The notes beneath the pieces were generated by a model. The model saw nothing but the letters and a program-made list of their open reading frames with translations. It did no database searches and was not told the origin of the DNA. This document shows positions 9,215 to 18,407 of a stretch of 64,000 nt of DNA, piece after piece. Within the stretch, counting starts at the first letter, position 1. The number at the start of each line of letters is the position of its first letter. This DNA is from Salinisphaera hydrothermalis (GTDB taxonomy: Bacteria > Pseudomonadota > Gammaproteobacteria > Nevskiales > Salinisphaeraceae): NCBI RefSeq assembly GCF_040361195.1, contig NZ_APNE01000001.1; one strand, written 5' to 3'. Made by a program: the position numbers and the translations under genes.

Positions 9215-10129
9215 ATGCTGGCTTACACGATCAAGCGTCTGCTGGGCGCGATTCCGACGCTGTTCATCCTGCTCACGCTGTCGTTCATCCTGGTGCATAC
9301 CGCGCCCGGCAGCCCGTTCTCGATGGCGCGCGAGATGCCGCCCGAGGTCAAGGCCAATCTGGAAGCGAAATATCATCTGGATGAGCCGATCTACGAGCAG
9401 TACGGTCGCTATCTGCTGAATATCGCCCACTTCGATTTCGGCCCGTCGTACCAGTACAAGGACACGACGGTGAACGACCTGATCGCCGAGGGCTTTCCTG
9501 TCTCGCTGACGATCGGCGGCTTTGCGCTGCTGCTCGCACTCGTCCTCGGCGTGCCGCTCGGTATGCTGGCGGCGGTGCGCCAGAACCGGATCACCGATTA
9601 TCTGTGCTCGGCGATCGCGCTGGGCGGTATTTCGATGCCGAGCTTCGTGATCGCGCCGCTGCTCATCCTCTGGGCTGCGGTCTACAACGATTGGCTGCCG
9701 GCCGGCGGCGTCGATAGTTGGCAGAGCTATATCCTGCCGGTGATTACCCTGGCGGCGATGTTCACGGCCTACATCCTGCGCATCATGCGCGCCTCGACGA
9801 TCGAGGTGTTGCGCTCCAATTTCGTGCGTACCGCGCGGGCGAAAGGGCTGTCGACCGCGCGGGTATACGGCGTGCACATCCTGCCGGCGGCGATTCTGCC
9901 GGTGGTGTCCTATCTTGGGCCGGCGGCCGCGGCGATTCTGACCGGCTCGGTGGTCATCGAGGAAATTTTCGGCATGCCCGGCATTGGCCGGTTCTTCGTC
10001 AACGGGGCGCTCAATCGCGACTACACGCTCGTGCTCGGCATCACGCTGTTCTACGGGCTGATCGTGATCGCCTTCAACCTGGTGGTCGATTTGATCTATG
10101 GCTGGCTCGATCCGCGGGTGACCTACTGA
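9215..10129 (+). CDS. oppB: OppB-like peptide ABC transporter permease
   Basis: 304 residues with about six membrane helices. Begins with the typical N-terminal helix (MLAYTIKRLLGAIPTLFILL) and contains the permease EAA-type loop around RTARAKGLSTARVYGVHILP (about 205-225), which contacts the ATPases. GGGAG lies upstream of the ATG. The stop overlaps the oppC start (TGATG at 10127-10131), showing translational coupling. Forms the inner-membrane channel with OppC. Confidence 0.94.
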   Translation: MLAYTIKRLLGAIPTLFILLTLSFILVHTAPGSPFSMAREMPPEVKANLEAKYHLDEPIYEQYGRYLLNIAHFDFGPSYQYKDTTVNDLIAEGFPVSLTIGGFALLLALVLGVPLGMLAAVRQNRITDYLCSAIALGGISMPSFVIAPLLILWAAVYNDWLPAGGVDSWQSYILPVITLAAMFTAYILRIMRASTIEVLRSNFVRTARAKGLSTARVYGVHILPAAILPVVSYLGPAAAAILTGSVVIEEIFGMPGIGRFFVNGALNRDYTLVLGITLFYGLIVIAFNLVVDLIYGWLDPRVTY

Positions 10130-11019
10130 TGGCGAAATCGACCCAGCAGGAAGCCATGGAAAAGGCGGCGAAGGGCAACAGCCTGGGCCGCGATGCCATG
10201 CGCCGGCTCGCGGCCAACAAGGCGGCGATCGCCTCGATCGCGGTGCTCGGGCTGGTCGTGCTTATGGTGATCGTGGGCCCGTGGCTCACCCCGAACAACT
10301 ATTACAGCCAGGACTACGATGCGATCTGGCAGGCGCCCACACTGGCGCACGGCCATATCTTCGGCACCGACAGCGTCGGCCGGGATCTGTTCGTGCGGAC
10401 CATGGTCGGCGGCCGGATCTCGTTGATGGTCGGCATCGTCACGGCCTTCGTCAGCCTGCTGATCGGCGTGGCCTATGGCGCTACGGCCGGCTTTATCGGC
10501 GGCCGGATCGACGGGTTCATGATGCGCACCGTGGATATTCTCTACGCGCTGCCGTTCATGTTCCTGGTGATTCTCATGGTCGTGTTCTTCGGCCAGAGCC
10601 TGTTTCTGATGTTCCTCGCCATCGGTGCGGTCAGTTGGCTCGACATGGCCCGTATTGTTCGCGGCCAGACGCTGACCATCAAGCAGCAACCCTACGTCGA
10701 GGCGGCACGCATGGCCGGGGCCTCGGGCACCGCGATCATCGTGCGCCATATTGTGCCGAATCTGCTGGGGCTGATCGTTGTCTACGTCACGCTCACGATT
10801 CCCCAGGTGATCCTGTTCGAATCGTTCCTGAGCTTCCTCGGCCTCGGCGTGCAGGAACCGATGACGTCCTGGGGCGCGTTGATCAACGACGGCGTGGGCG
10901 AAATGGGCCGCGCACCGTGGCTGTTGGTCATTCCGTCGATCTTCCTGGCCGTGACGCTGTTCTGTTTCAACTTCATCGGCGACGGGCTGCGTGATGCCCT
11001 CGATCCGAACGACCGGTAG
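10129..11019 (+). CDS. oppC: OppC-like peptide ABC transporter permease
   Basis: 296 residues. Start taken at 10129, overlapping the oppB stop; a longer upstream frame is only a shadow of oppB. It has an N-terminal cytosolic segment, a first helix (about 35-55), the OppC-type HIFGTDSVGRDLFVRTMVGG segment after the first periplasmic loop, and the EAA loop YVEAARMAGASGTAIIVRHI. Partner of OppB, and eight bases ahead of oppD, so the four genes form one operon. Confidence 0.94.
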   Translation: MAKSTQQEAMEKAAKGNSLGRDAMRRLAANKAAIASIAVLGLVVLMVIVGPWLTPNNYYSQDYDAIWQAPTLAHGHIFGTDSVGRDLFVRTMVGGRISLMVGIVTAFVSLLIGVAYGATAGFIGGRIDGFMMRTVDILYALPFMFLVILMVVFFGQSLFLMFLAIGAVSWLDMARIVRGQTLTIKQQPYVEAARMAGASGTAIIVRHIVPNLLGLIVVYVTLTIPQVILFESFLSFLGLGVQEPMTSWGALINDGVGEMGRAPWLLVIPSIFLAVTLFCFNFIGDGLRDALDPNDR

Positions 11020-11027
11020 GGGCGATC

Positions 11028-11831
11028 ATGCTGCTTGACGTCCAGAACCTGAAGATCGATTTCGAGACCCATGCCGGCCGGGTCGACGCGGTCCACGATC
11101 TGTCGTTCTCCATCGATCGCGGCGAAGCTGTGGGCATTGTCGGCGAATCCGGCTCGGGCAAGAGCCAGAGCGTGCTCGCGCTGATGGGCCTATTGGCGGG
11201 CAACGCCCGCGTGTCCGGCTCGGCGAAACTGGCATCGGCCCAAGCCGGCGAGCCGCCGATCGAGCTCGTCGGCGCGAAACCGCGCGTGTTGCGCCGGGTG
11301 CGCGGGGCGCGCATCGCCATGATCTTTCAGGACCCGATGACCGCGCTCAATCCGCACTTGAAGATCTCCACACAGATGATCGAGCTGCTGCGAACGCATC
11401 GTGGTATGGGCCGGCGCGAGGCAATGAAGGCGGCCATCGAGATGATGGAGGCCGTGCGTATTCCCGAGGCCGCACGCCGGATCAAGTACTACCCGCATCA
11501 GTTCTCGGGCGGCATGCGTCAGCGCGTGATGATCGCCATGGCCCTGTCCTGCGAGCCGGAGCTGCTGATTGCCGACGAACCGACCACCGCGCTCGACGTG
11601 ACCGTGCAGGATGAGATTCTCGACGTGATCGCCGAGCTGCGCGAGCGCACCAACACGGCGCTATTGCTGATCACCCATGACCTTGGCGTGGTGGCCGGCC
11701 AGTGCAGCCGGGCGCTGGTCATGCGCGCTGGCGATCTGGTCGAACACGGCTCGATCGATAAGGTGTTCAACGCGCCCGAGGCCGAGTATACCCGCGACTT
11801 GCTGGCCGCGATTCCGCGCCTCGAAGGCTGA
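11028..11831 (+). CDS. oppD: OppD-like ABC transporter ATPase, short form
   Basis: 267 residues. Walker A GESGSGKSQ, the ABC signature written FSGGMRQR, Walker B LLIADEPTTALD and the switch His in LLITHDLG are all present. OppD and DppD usually run about 320-340 residues with a cysteine-containing C-terminal extension; this protein stops right after the AAIPRLEG segment where that extension normally begins. I see no matching remainder in other frames downstream. It probably pairs with OppF (15051-16052), which keeps the extension. Confidence 0.9.
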   Translation: MLLDVQNLKIDFETHAGRVDAVHDLSFSIDRGEAVGIVGESGSGKSQSVLALMGLLAGNARVSGSAKLASAQAGEPPIELVGAKPRVLRRVRGARIAMIFQDPMTALNPHLKISTQMIELLRTHRGMGRREAMKAAIEMMEAVRIPEAARRIKYYPHQFSGGMRQRVMIAMALSCEPELLIADEPTTALDVTVQDEILDVIAELRERTNTALLLITHDLGVVAGQCSRALVMRAGDLVEHGSIDKVFNAPEAEYTRDLLAAIPRLEG

Positions 11832-12066
11832 GTCTCGGCGCTCGCGGTCATGCTATCGGCGGCGCAATCCGTCTATCGGGAGCGGCATCGCGCCCCGTCG
11901 TTGCTTGCCCCCGGGCTTCGACGGATGCATGTGCGGCATGGACCCCCTAAGATCGACGCCAGCAGCCGCGGTCAGGCGCGGCGAGGTCACGGACACGGGT
12001 AACGGGCATGACGAGCCGGCAATCCACAGGGACGCATAGAGCCGGCGGTTCGCGGGGGCGAACACG

Positions 12067-13515
12067 ATGATGTCGGCCGAAGCGGTGCTCGGCCTTATCG
12101 AATTCTGGTTGCCCATCGCAATCGTGGCCGGCAGCGCCATTGCGGCGGCCGTGCATGCCCTGCTCACACGAGAGACGCCGAGCAGCGCGTTCGGCTGGAT
12201 CGGTATGTCCCTGCTGTTCCCGCCGCTCGGCCCGCTACTGTACTACATGTTCGGCGTCAATCGCGTGCGTATCCGGGCCCGGCGGCTGGATCGGGCCTCG
12301 CGCCACGGTCTGGGCGCGCATCGCACCGGGGCTGACGCGGAGCTCTGCGACTATCGTGCCTTCATCGGTCATCGACGGTTGGGGTTGGCCGCCGCCGGGG
12401 ATCGGCTATCGGCCTGGCCGGTAGTGGCGGGTAACCGCGTGGACGTGCTCAACAACGGCGACAAGGCCTATCCGCCGATGGTCGAGGCGATCGAGGCAGC
12501 CACCGAATTCGTTTATCTGACCACCTATATCTTCGAAACCAATCGGGTCGGGCAACGCTTCATTGCCGCGCTGTCCCGGGCAGCCGACCGGGGCGTGGAT
12601 GTGCGCGTGCTGATCGACGGTGTGGGGGAATGGTATGCGTGGCCGGGCAAGCGCCCGGTCGGCGAGCTCGAGGCCGCGGGCGTGACGGTGGCGCGTTTTC
12701 TGCCGCCCCGGCTATGGCCGCCGGCGTTACGGCTCAATCTGCGTAATCACCGCAAGATTCTGGTCACCGATGGCGGCATCGCCTTTACCGGCGGCATGAA
12801 CATCGGCGATCGGCATTTCGTGTCGGCCAACTCAGGCGTGGCGGATATGCATTTTCGGTTGGCCGGGCCCATCGTGCGCCAGATCGAAGCGGTGTTTCTT
12901 TCCGACTGGGCGTTCGCCACCGGCCAACAGAGTGCGATCAGCGCGCGCGAACTGCCGGCACTCGGGCATGCGGCCTGTCGCACGATCGAGAACGGCCCGA
13001 CCCACGACATCGAACGCCTGAGCACGCTCCTGGTGACCGCGGTGTCGAGCGCCTACGAACGTATTCTCATCGTCACGCCGTACTTCCTGCCCGGCCCGGC
13101 ACTGGTCGGGGCGCTGCAGGCCGCGGCGCTGCGCGGCGTCGAGGTGTCGATCGTGCTGCCCGAGAGCAACAATCTCCCGCCGGTGGCCTGGGCGGCGCGC
13201 CATGACCTTGGAGAGCTGGTCACGCGCGGCGTCAATGTGTACTTCCAGCCGCGCCCGTTCGCGCATACCAAGCTGTTTATCATCGATCACGACTATGCCC
13301 TGATCGGCTCGCCGAACATCGACCCGCGCAGCCTGCGTCTGAACTTCGAGCTGGCCGTGGAGCTGTTCCACGTCGAGACCGTATCCACGCTCGCCGCGCA
13401 TGTGGTGAGCACCATCGGCCGCAGCCAGCCCTATACACGCGAGGACTTTGCGGCCCGACGCCTGCCGACGCGCCTGCGCGACTCGTTCTTCTGGCTGTTC
13501 TCGCCGTATCTTTAG
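12067..13515 (+). CDS. cls: cardiolipin synthase (PLD family)
   Basis: 482 residues (an ATG at 12070 is equally possible). Two N-terminal membrane helices (about 10-30 and 40-65) precede two HKD phospholipase-D motifs: HRKILVTDGGIAFTG and HTKLFIIDHDYALIGSPN. It condenses two phosphatidylglycerols to cardiolipin and glycerol at the inner membrane. The two-TM plus two-HKD layout matches ClsA-type enzymes. It sits 235 bases after oppD in an otherwise featureless gap, splitting the opp genes. Confidence 0.93.
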   Translation: MMSAEAVLGLIEFWLPIAIVAGSAIAAAVHALLTRETPSSAFGWIGMSLLFPPLGPLLYYMFGVNRVRIRARRLDRASRHGLGAHRTGADAELCDYRAFIGHRRLGLAAAGDRLSAWPVVAGNRVDVLNNGDKAYPPMVEAIEAATEFVYLTTYIFETNRVGQRFIAALSRAADRGVDVRVLIDGVGEWYAWPGKRPVGELEAAGVTVARFLPPRLWPPALRLNLRNHRKILVTDGGIAFTGGMNIGDRHFVSANSGVADMHFRLAGPIVRQIEAVFLSDWAFATGQQSAISARELPALGHAACRTIENGPTHDIERLSTLLVTAVSSAYERILIVTPYFLPGPALVGALQAAALRGVEVSIVLPESNNLPPVAWAARHDLGELVTRGVNVYFQPRPFAHTKLFIIDHDYALIGSPNIDPRSLRLNFELAVELFHVETVSTLAAHVVSTIGRSQPYTREDFAARRLPTRLRDSFFWLFSPYL

Positions 13516-13579
13516 ATCAGCGCCGTCGGATTGCTGGCTCGCTCATCGGATTCGGCCGACAGGCTGCGTTGGCGTTTTT

Positions 13580-14028
13580 AGTCCGCTAATGAACGCCAAA
13601 GGCGCAAATGGCTTCGGGGCGCCGTGCTGACGCCTTGAGGCATTGATCCGTAGATTTCGCAGATTACACAGAGGGCGGTTGGCCTTGAGGGGCCTGGGTT
13701 GGGCCGTGGCGCTACGGGCTTTACGTGCTTCGTTCCCCAACACATCATTCAAGCCACAAAAGCTGCGTTTGACTCGATACGGTGGAGCGCCTCGAACACG
13801 CGACACCGCGACACCGCGAAAGCGCGATCGCATCTGCGTGAATCGGCGGCGATCTGCGGATTGTGGCGTTCGCGGAACGCAGCCCGAAAGCCTGATAGCG
13901 CCCTGCGTCCGATGTAGGTCGGGTTAGGCCGAAGGCCGTAAGCCGACATAGCGGACCATGCCGTCCCTCGCCGACTGGCGTCTATGTCGGATCACGCTTC
14001 GCTCAGCCGGCCTGCGCGACCCGACCGT
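13580..14028. repeat. dispersed repeat block A (degenerate single copy)
   Basis: Non-coding block filling most of the gap between cls and the EEP gene. It begins with a degenerate AGTCCGCTAATGAACGCC end module, then GGGGCGCC, then CTTGAGGCATTGATCCG followed by CGCAGAT-type short repeats, and later a mirror ATCTGCG-type stretch (about 13830-13866). It ends in two hairpins: a perfect-ended GTCGGGTTA/TAAGCCGAC-type stem at 13918-13947, then a second weaker stem at about 13985-14026. The same modules, better preserved, form blocks B (26350-27381) and C (42074-43243). No open frame here looks like a gene. Confidence 0.75.
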
Positions 14029-14050
14029 CTTCAAGTTCTGTAATGGGCGT

Positions 14051-14854
14051 TTAGCCCGTAGCCGCCGAATCCCGCCGGGCCAGAGCCTGGCCAAGTTCGC
14101 GGGGCAGGCCGATCTGCATCTCGACCGGGCGATGATCGGACAGCATGGTCTCGATCACGCCGGCCCGATGCACCGGCAGGGAGGCCGAGGTCAGGATGTG
14201 ATCGATGCCACGGCGCGGGCGCCAGCTCGGAAACGTGGGGAGCAGCCGGTCGTAGACGCGCAAACCGCTGGCGGCCAGCGCCGGGTCGGCCAACAGGTCG
14301 TGGGCGCTGCAGTTGGTGTCGCCCATCACGATGACGTGTTCGTCGTCGGCGACCATCTCGCAGATCGCGGCCAGCTGCTGGGTGCGGCTGCCAGCGCCCA
14401 GTGACAAATGGGTCACGACCACGGTCAGGGCATGCGTCGGCGAGCCAAAACGGGCCACCAGGGCGCCCCGGCCCGGCAGTCGGCCGGGCAGCTTGTGCTC
14501 GGTCACCGAGAATGGCTGGTAGCGGCTGATCAGGCCCAGACCATGCTGGGCCACGCGGCCCAGGTCACGATTGACTTGAACCCGCCAGTAGGCGAAGCCG
14601 GCCTGTTCGGCCAGCGACTGGATTTGGTTCTGGTAACGGCTGCGGCGGCTGCCGGCATCGATCTCCTGCAGGCCGATGATGTCGTGCGCGCCGAGCAGAT
14701 CGGCGATACGCGACAGGTTGTCGCGCACGCCTTGGCTGGGCAGCACATGACGCCAGCCGCGCGTCACGTACTCGCGATAGCGTTTGGTCCCGACGCCGAC
14801 CTGCATGTTGAAGCTCAGAACGGATAGATCACTCGGCGCTGCCGCGCGGCTCAT
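14051..14854 (-). CDS. endonuclease/exonuclease/phosphatase (EEP) family hydrolase
   Basis: 267 residues from the ATG at 14854; the frame runs on to 15088, but the extension is not family-like. DNase-I-fold motifs: LSVLSFNMQVG near the start, metal-binding Glu in IIGLQEIDAG, the catalytic HLSLG stretch, VIMGDTNC and terminal SDHRPVEMQI. The family includes nucleases, sphingomyelinases and phosphoinositide phosphatases; no signal peptide is visible, so a cytosolic phosphodiesterase or nuclease is likely. Substrate unknown. It lies next to cls and divergent from oppF. Confidence 0.85.
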   Translation of the reverse strand: MSRAAAPSDLSVLSFNMQVGVGTKRYREYVTRGWRHVLPSQGVRDNLSRIADLLGAHDIIGLQEIDAGSRRSRYQNQIQSLAEQAGFAYWRVQVNRDLGRVAQHGLGLISRYQPFSVTEHKLPGRLPGRGALVARFGSPTHALTVVVTHLSLGAGSRTQQLAAICEMVADDEHVIVMGDTNCSAHDLLADPALAASGLRVYDRLLPTFPSWRPRRGIDHILTSASLPVHRAGVIETMLSDHRPVEMQIGLPRELGQALARRDSAATG

Positions 14855-15050
14855 GCCCTCGACTCCTGTGGTTGGTCCCCGATCGAACTCCGCTGATGGT
14901 ACAAGCGACGCTCTGGCCCGGTTCTTGTATGGTGAGCCACCCGTATCGGTACGCAAGTCGTGTTCCGTTTCGCGCCGAGCCGCTCGAGGGTCGGGGGTGC
15001 GGAGCCAGCGTACCATTCGATGTCTGCCGTCATTCGCGAGGCCCCTGCCC

Positions 15051-16052
15051 ATGTCGAGTCCACCGGTCCTGTCTGCCGACGATATCAAGGTCCATTTTCC
15101 GCTGCGTGCGGACTGGCCCTGGCAGACGGCGCCGGTGCTGCGGGCCGTCGACGGGGCCAGTCTGGCGCTGTCGGCGGGTCACACGCTGGGGCTGGTGGGC
15201 GAGTCGGGCTGCGGCAAGTCGACGCTGGCGCGCGCGCTCACCGGTCTGGCTCCCATCACGGCCGGCCGCCTGCATCTGGGCGACCGCGACATCACGCGCG
15301 GCTCCACCCGTGACTGGCGCGCGCTGCGCCGCGAAGTGCAGATGATCTTCCAGGATCCGCTGGCCAGCCTCGACCCGCGCATGACGGTGGGTCAGATCGT
15401 GGCCGAGCCGCTGCATCATCTGCACCGGGATCTTTCACGCGCCGAGCGCCGCAAGCGGGTGGCCGACATGCTGGATCGGGTGGGGCTCGCCCAGGCGCAT
15501 CTCAACCGCTACCCGCACGAATTCTCCGGCGGCCAGTGTCAGCGCATCGGCATTGCCCGGGCGCTGGTGGTCCGGCCCAAGGTATTGATCTGCGACGAGC
15601 CGGTCTCCGCGCTGGATGTCTCGATCCAGGCGCGCATCGTCGAGCTGCTCATGGAGCTGCAGCGCGAGACCCAGGTCGCCATGCTGTTCATCGCACACGA
15701 TCTGGCCGTGGTGCGCCAGATCAGCGACGACGTCCGCGTGATGTATCTCGGCCGTTTGATGGAGCAGGCGCCGGCCGCTCAGTTGTTCGACGCGCCGCGT
15801 CATCCCTACACGAAAGCATTGCTCTCCGCGGTGCCGCGTCCGGACTTGGCCGCCGAGCGCGCCCGCCGGCGCATCCGCCTGCCCGGTGATCTGCCGTCGC
15901 CGGCCAATCCGCCGTCCGGCTGCGTGTTCCGGACCCGTTGCCCCTGGGCTCGGGCCGATTGTGCCGAGGCCGTGCCGGAACCGCGTCGACTGGAGGGCGG
16001 CCTCGTGGCCTGTCATCACGCCGAGTCGATCGACGATGCTGCGGTGGCTTAA
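15051..16052 (+). CDS. oppF: OppF-like ABC transporter ATPase
   Basis: 333 residues. Start at 15051 (MSSPPVLSADDIKVHF); the longer frame upstream overlaps the EEP gene antisense. Walker A GESGCGKST, signature FSGGQCQR, Walker B LICDEPVSALD and switch His AHDLA are present, and the C-terminal oligopeptide-transporter extension with GCVFRTRCPWARADC is intact. It likely completes the OppABCD transporter despite being 3.2 kb from oppD. It starts 196 bases from the divergent EEP gene, so it has its own promoter region. The next gene begins 18 bases after its stop. Confidence 0.93.
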   Translation: MSSPPVLSADDIKVHFPLRADWPWQTAPVLRAVDGASLALSAGHTLGLVGESGCGKSTLARALTGLAPITAGRLHLGDRDITRGSTRDWRALRREVQMIFQDPLASLDPRMTVGQIVAEPLHHLHRDLSRAERRKRVADMLDRVGLAQAHLNRYPHEFSGGQCQRIGIARALVVRPKVLICDEPVSALDVSIQARIVELLMELQRETQVAMLFIAHDLAVVRQISDDVRVMYLGRLMEQAPAAQLFDAPRHPYTKALLSAVPRPDLAAERARRRIRLPGDLPSPANPPSGCVFRTRCPWARADCAEAVPEPRRLEGGLVACHHAESIDDAAVA

Positions 16053-16069
16053 CCGCCCGGCCCGTGCGC

Positions 16070-17305
16070 ATGCGACGATTGACGATGCGACGACGAACCG
16101 CGGGCGCGATCGTGCTTGTGGTGGCGGCGCTGGTGCTGGTGTTGTTGTTCGTGCTGCTGTGGCCGCGTTGGCTGGCGCGGCATGGCGCCGGCTGGACGCA
16201 TGCGCCGGAAGACGCAGCCTGGGTGTTGCCGGAAGCCTCCCAACGCTTGATCAAGCAGGCGTTCGCCGGCTTGCACGATCACGCGGTGGTGGATCATGGC
16301 GTCGGCATCATCTCGCGCGGACAACTCTCGGGGCCGGATTTCTCCAACGATAGCCACGAGCGTGGTCATGGCGTGCCGGCCGTCAGCACCTGGCTGAGGC
16401 AGCTGTTGCGAGATCGGGCGGCGGGTATCCGGAATGCCGACACGGCCGACGCCGAGTATATCTCGCGCCTGCTGCGCCAGATCCGCGCCATGCCGGGGCC
16501 GTATCGCGCCGAAATCTCGGGTCGGGCCGGCGTGTTCGGTCCGCACGGCGCGCCGTTGGACGATCAACCCGCGCCCGTGGTCTCGAATCGTTATGTCGCC
16601 TGGCTGGCGAAACAGGCCCCGAAAGCGCTGACCGCCGAGGTGTCGATTCATCCGCGTCAGCCCAATGCCAAGGCGGCGCTGACGCGTTGGGCCAAGGCCG
16701 GCGTGCAGGATGTCCGCTGGTGGCCGGTCGCCCAGCAGATCGACCTCGACGGCGCGGCTGCCAAAGCCGCATACAAAGTCATGGCCGCCCATCACATGCG
16801 CCTGGACGTCGTCGTGGGCCAACTACAACGCGCTGACCACGATCCGGCCTGGGTGGCACCGGCGCGGTTGAAGGCCGCGCTGGATGCGGGTGTGCCGGTG
16901 CGGATTCGACTCGGGGGTGCGACCGGAGCGCACGGGCAGCAGCTCATGCCGGCCCTGTTCGCGCTCCTGCGCCATCATGGCGATGCCAAGCCGGCGATCA
17001 CGATCAGCCTGGCTGGCCTGTTGAGTGGCGATCGGCCGGATACCGAGCTGGAGCCGTTACTGCAGCACCCCCAGTTCTTCACCCATCTGCGCTATGGCAG
17101 TGACTACCCGGCCGTGGCACGCGCCGATGCCATCGATCTGCAAAGTCTGGCGCGTTCCGGATTTATCGCGAAGACCGATGTTGCGCCGCTGAGCGCGATC
17201 TATGACGTCAACCCGTTGCTGTTCGCCTGGGTTGTCATGCGCCGCGTGCATTTGCCGTATACGACGCTGCATTTCCCGGCTGCCGTATTCACGGCAAAAG
17301 ATTGA
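16070..17305 (+). CDS. membrane-anchored amidohydrolase-like TIM-barrel protein
   Basis: 411 residues. A basic start (MRRLTMRRR) and one strong N-terminal helix (about residues 10-35) suggest a signal anchor with the rest periplasmic. The segment HDHAVVDHGVG may be the metal-binding start of an amidohydrolase-type barrel, and RYGSDYP near residue 345 fits the C-terminal Asp motif of that fold. I cannot tell a substrate, and the full set of metal ligands is not obvious. A second ATG lies at 16085. It follows oppF closely and may be cotranscribed with it. Confidence 0.5.
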   Translation: MRRLTMRRRTAGAIVLVVAALVLVLLFVLLWPRWLARHGAGWTHAPEDAAWVLPEASQRLIKQAFAGLHDHAVVDHGVGIISRGQLSGPDFSNDSHERGHGVPAVSTWLRQLLRDRAAGIRNADTADAEYISRLLRQIRAMPGPYRAEISGRAGVFGPHGAPLDDQPAPVVSNRYVAWLAKQAPKALTAEVSIHPRQPNAKAALTRWAKAGVQDVRWWPVAQQIDLDGAAAKAAYKVMAAHHMRLDVVVGQLQRADHDPAWVAPARLKAALDAGVPVRIRLGGATGAHGQQLMPALFALLRHHGDAKPAITISLAGLLSGDRPDTELEPLLQHPQFFTHLRYGSDYPAVARADAIDLQSLARSGFIAKTDVAPLSAIYDVNPLLFAWVVMRRVHLPYTTLHFPAAVFTAKD

Positions 17306-17941
17306 GGCCGTACGCGGCTCGGCTGTCGCGCGCATGAAAAGTTCATCGCGGATTAGCGGGGCCATGATTCCGGCGAGTCCCGGGGATGCAGGCATGGGTA
17401 GATACGGCTAAGCCATGCACAGGGCCAGCACCGCGACCTCGTACTCGAACAGCCTAGCCACCGGGTCTTCGCCGGCCTCTGGTTTCGCGCTGCAGCGCGA
17501 GTCACTTCTCTTGCTTGCTCGGCAGATGTAACCAAGAGAAGAGCACCCGGCGCGGCGCCGGCTTCGCCGGTTCACGTCGAGGCGTGGTGCCGGCGGGATG
17601 CGCCCAACTAGTTAATAGCGATGGCACGCCGCTTTGGCGGCGCTCAGACAGGCTGGGCGCACCGGCGCCGTGCGCCGGACACCCGCCGACACCACGCATC
17701 GCTGTCGCCGCACAACGGGACGGGAATACAGACAAGGCGCATCAGGGCTTGGCGTATTGCATAAACCGTGGCACCGCAGCGCAGCTAACCATCCAGCTGA
17801 GGCCATGATCCGGTTTTGCATCGGCCCCACTAATATGCGAAGAGCCATAAAAAAGCCGGCCGTGCGAACACGACCGGCTCGATGCCGCTGCGGGCACCGG
17901 CCATCGACCGGCGCCCAACGAGTCAGCTCTTTTGGGGGTTT
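17306..17941. other. 636-base intergenic stretch with repeat-like inverted sequence
   Basis: No gene could be supported. CTTCTCTTG (17505-17513) pairs perfectly with CAAGAGAAG (17533-17541), followed by GC-rich short palindromes (17550-17700). The arrangement recalls, from memory, a common proteobacterial intergenic repeat in which a CTTTTCTTTG-like arm faces CAAAGAAAAG and then a GC-rich tract. It is unrelated to blocks A-C. The last 100 bases hold the RRM gene terminator. Confidence 0.4.
17849..17879 (-). terminator. intrinsic terminator of the RRM gene
   Basis: Read on the minus strand: AGCCGG...CCGGCT stem (17854-17879) with a TTCG-type loop, one mismatch-like step, then a run of six T. 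It lies 63 bases after the RRM stop codon. Confidence 0.85.
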
Positions 17942-18214
17942 TTAGAAGCGACGCGGGCCGCGCGGACGATCGTCACGCGGACGGGCTTCGTTGACACGTA
18001 GGGTACGACCCTGAAGGTCCTTACCGTTCATGCCCTCGATGGCCTCACGAGCCGCGCTGTCATCGGACATTTCGACGAATCCGAAACCGCGCGAACGCCC
18101 GGTTTCACGATCCATGATGACCTTCGCGGAAGAGACTTCCCCGAACGCCTCGAAGGCAGTGCGCAGGTCGTCGTCCGTGGAATTCCACGAAAGGTTGCCG
18201 ACGTAAATATTCAT
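17942..18214 (-). CDS. small RRM-domain RNA-binding protein
   Basis: 90 residues, a single RRM. RNP2 is IYVGNL (residues 3-8) and RNP1 is RGFGFVEM (about 42-49); the tail is a short RGG-like basic stretch (RPRDDRPRGPRRF). Such solitary RRM proteins occur in many bacteria, are often cold-induced, and are thought to act as RNA chaperones. The transcript is monocistronic: own promoter (TTGACA at 18270-18275) and own terminator. Confidence 0.93.
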   Translation of the reverse strand: MNIYVGNLSWNSTDDDLRTAFEAFGEVSSAKVIMDRETGRSRGFGFVEMSDDSAAREAIEGMNGKDLQGRTLRVNEARPRDDRPRGPRRF

Positions 18215-18240
18215 CTCGACTGATCCTAGCTAGCAAACGT

Positions 18241-18281
18241 GTGTCATTACTTTAAAAACCGTACGGACTTGTCAATGACAC
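18241..18281 (-). promoter_or_regulatory. RRM gene promoter flanked by an 8-bp inverted repeat
   Basis: On the minus strand a perfect -35 TTGACA (18270-18275) precedes an A/T-rich -10 region (TAAAGT at a 15-base or AGTAAT at an 18-base spacing). GTGTCATT (18241-18248) and AATGACAC (18274-18281) are exact inverted copies bracketing the promoter, a layout that could bind a dimeric regulator. The 18215-18407 gap shows nothing else. Confidence 0.5.
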
Positions 18282-18407
18282 CTAAACTAAGACCAACGGA
18301 ACGCGGCACGCAGCCACCTTAATCGAAGTCTACCGCGTTTGCCGTGCATCGCAATACCCATGCTTGTCAAGCCGATCAGCGGCGCTCGCTGCGGCCGCAA
18401 TCCCCTG

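Noticed and set aside
11832..12066. missing C-terminal part of OppD in another frame
   Set aside because: No frame after the oppD stop encodes the expected Pro/Cys-rich extension, so no simple frameshift is seen.
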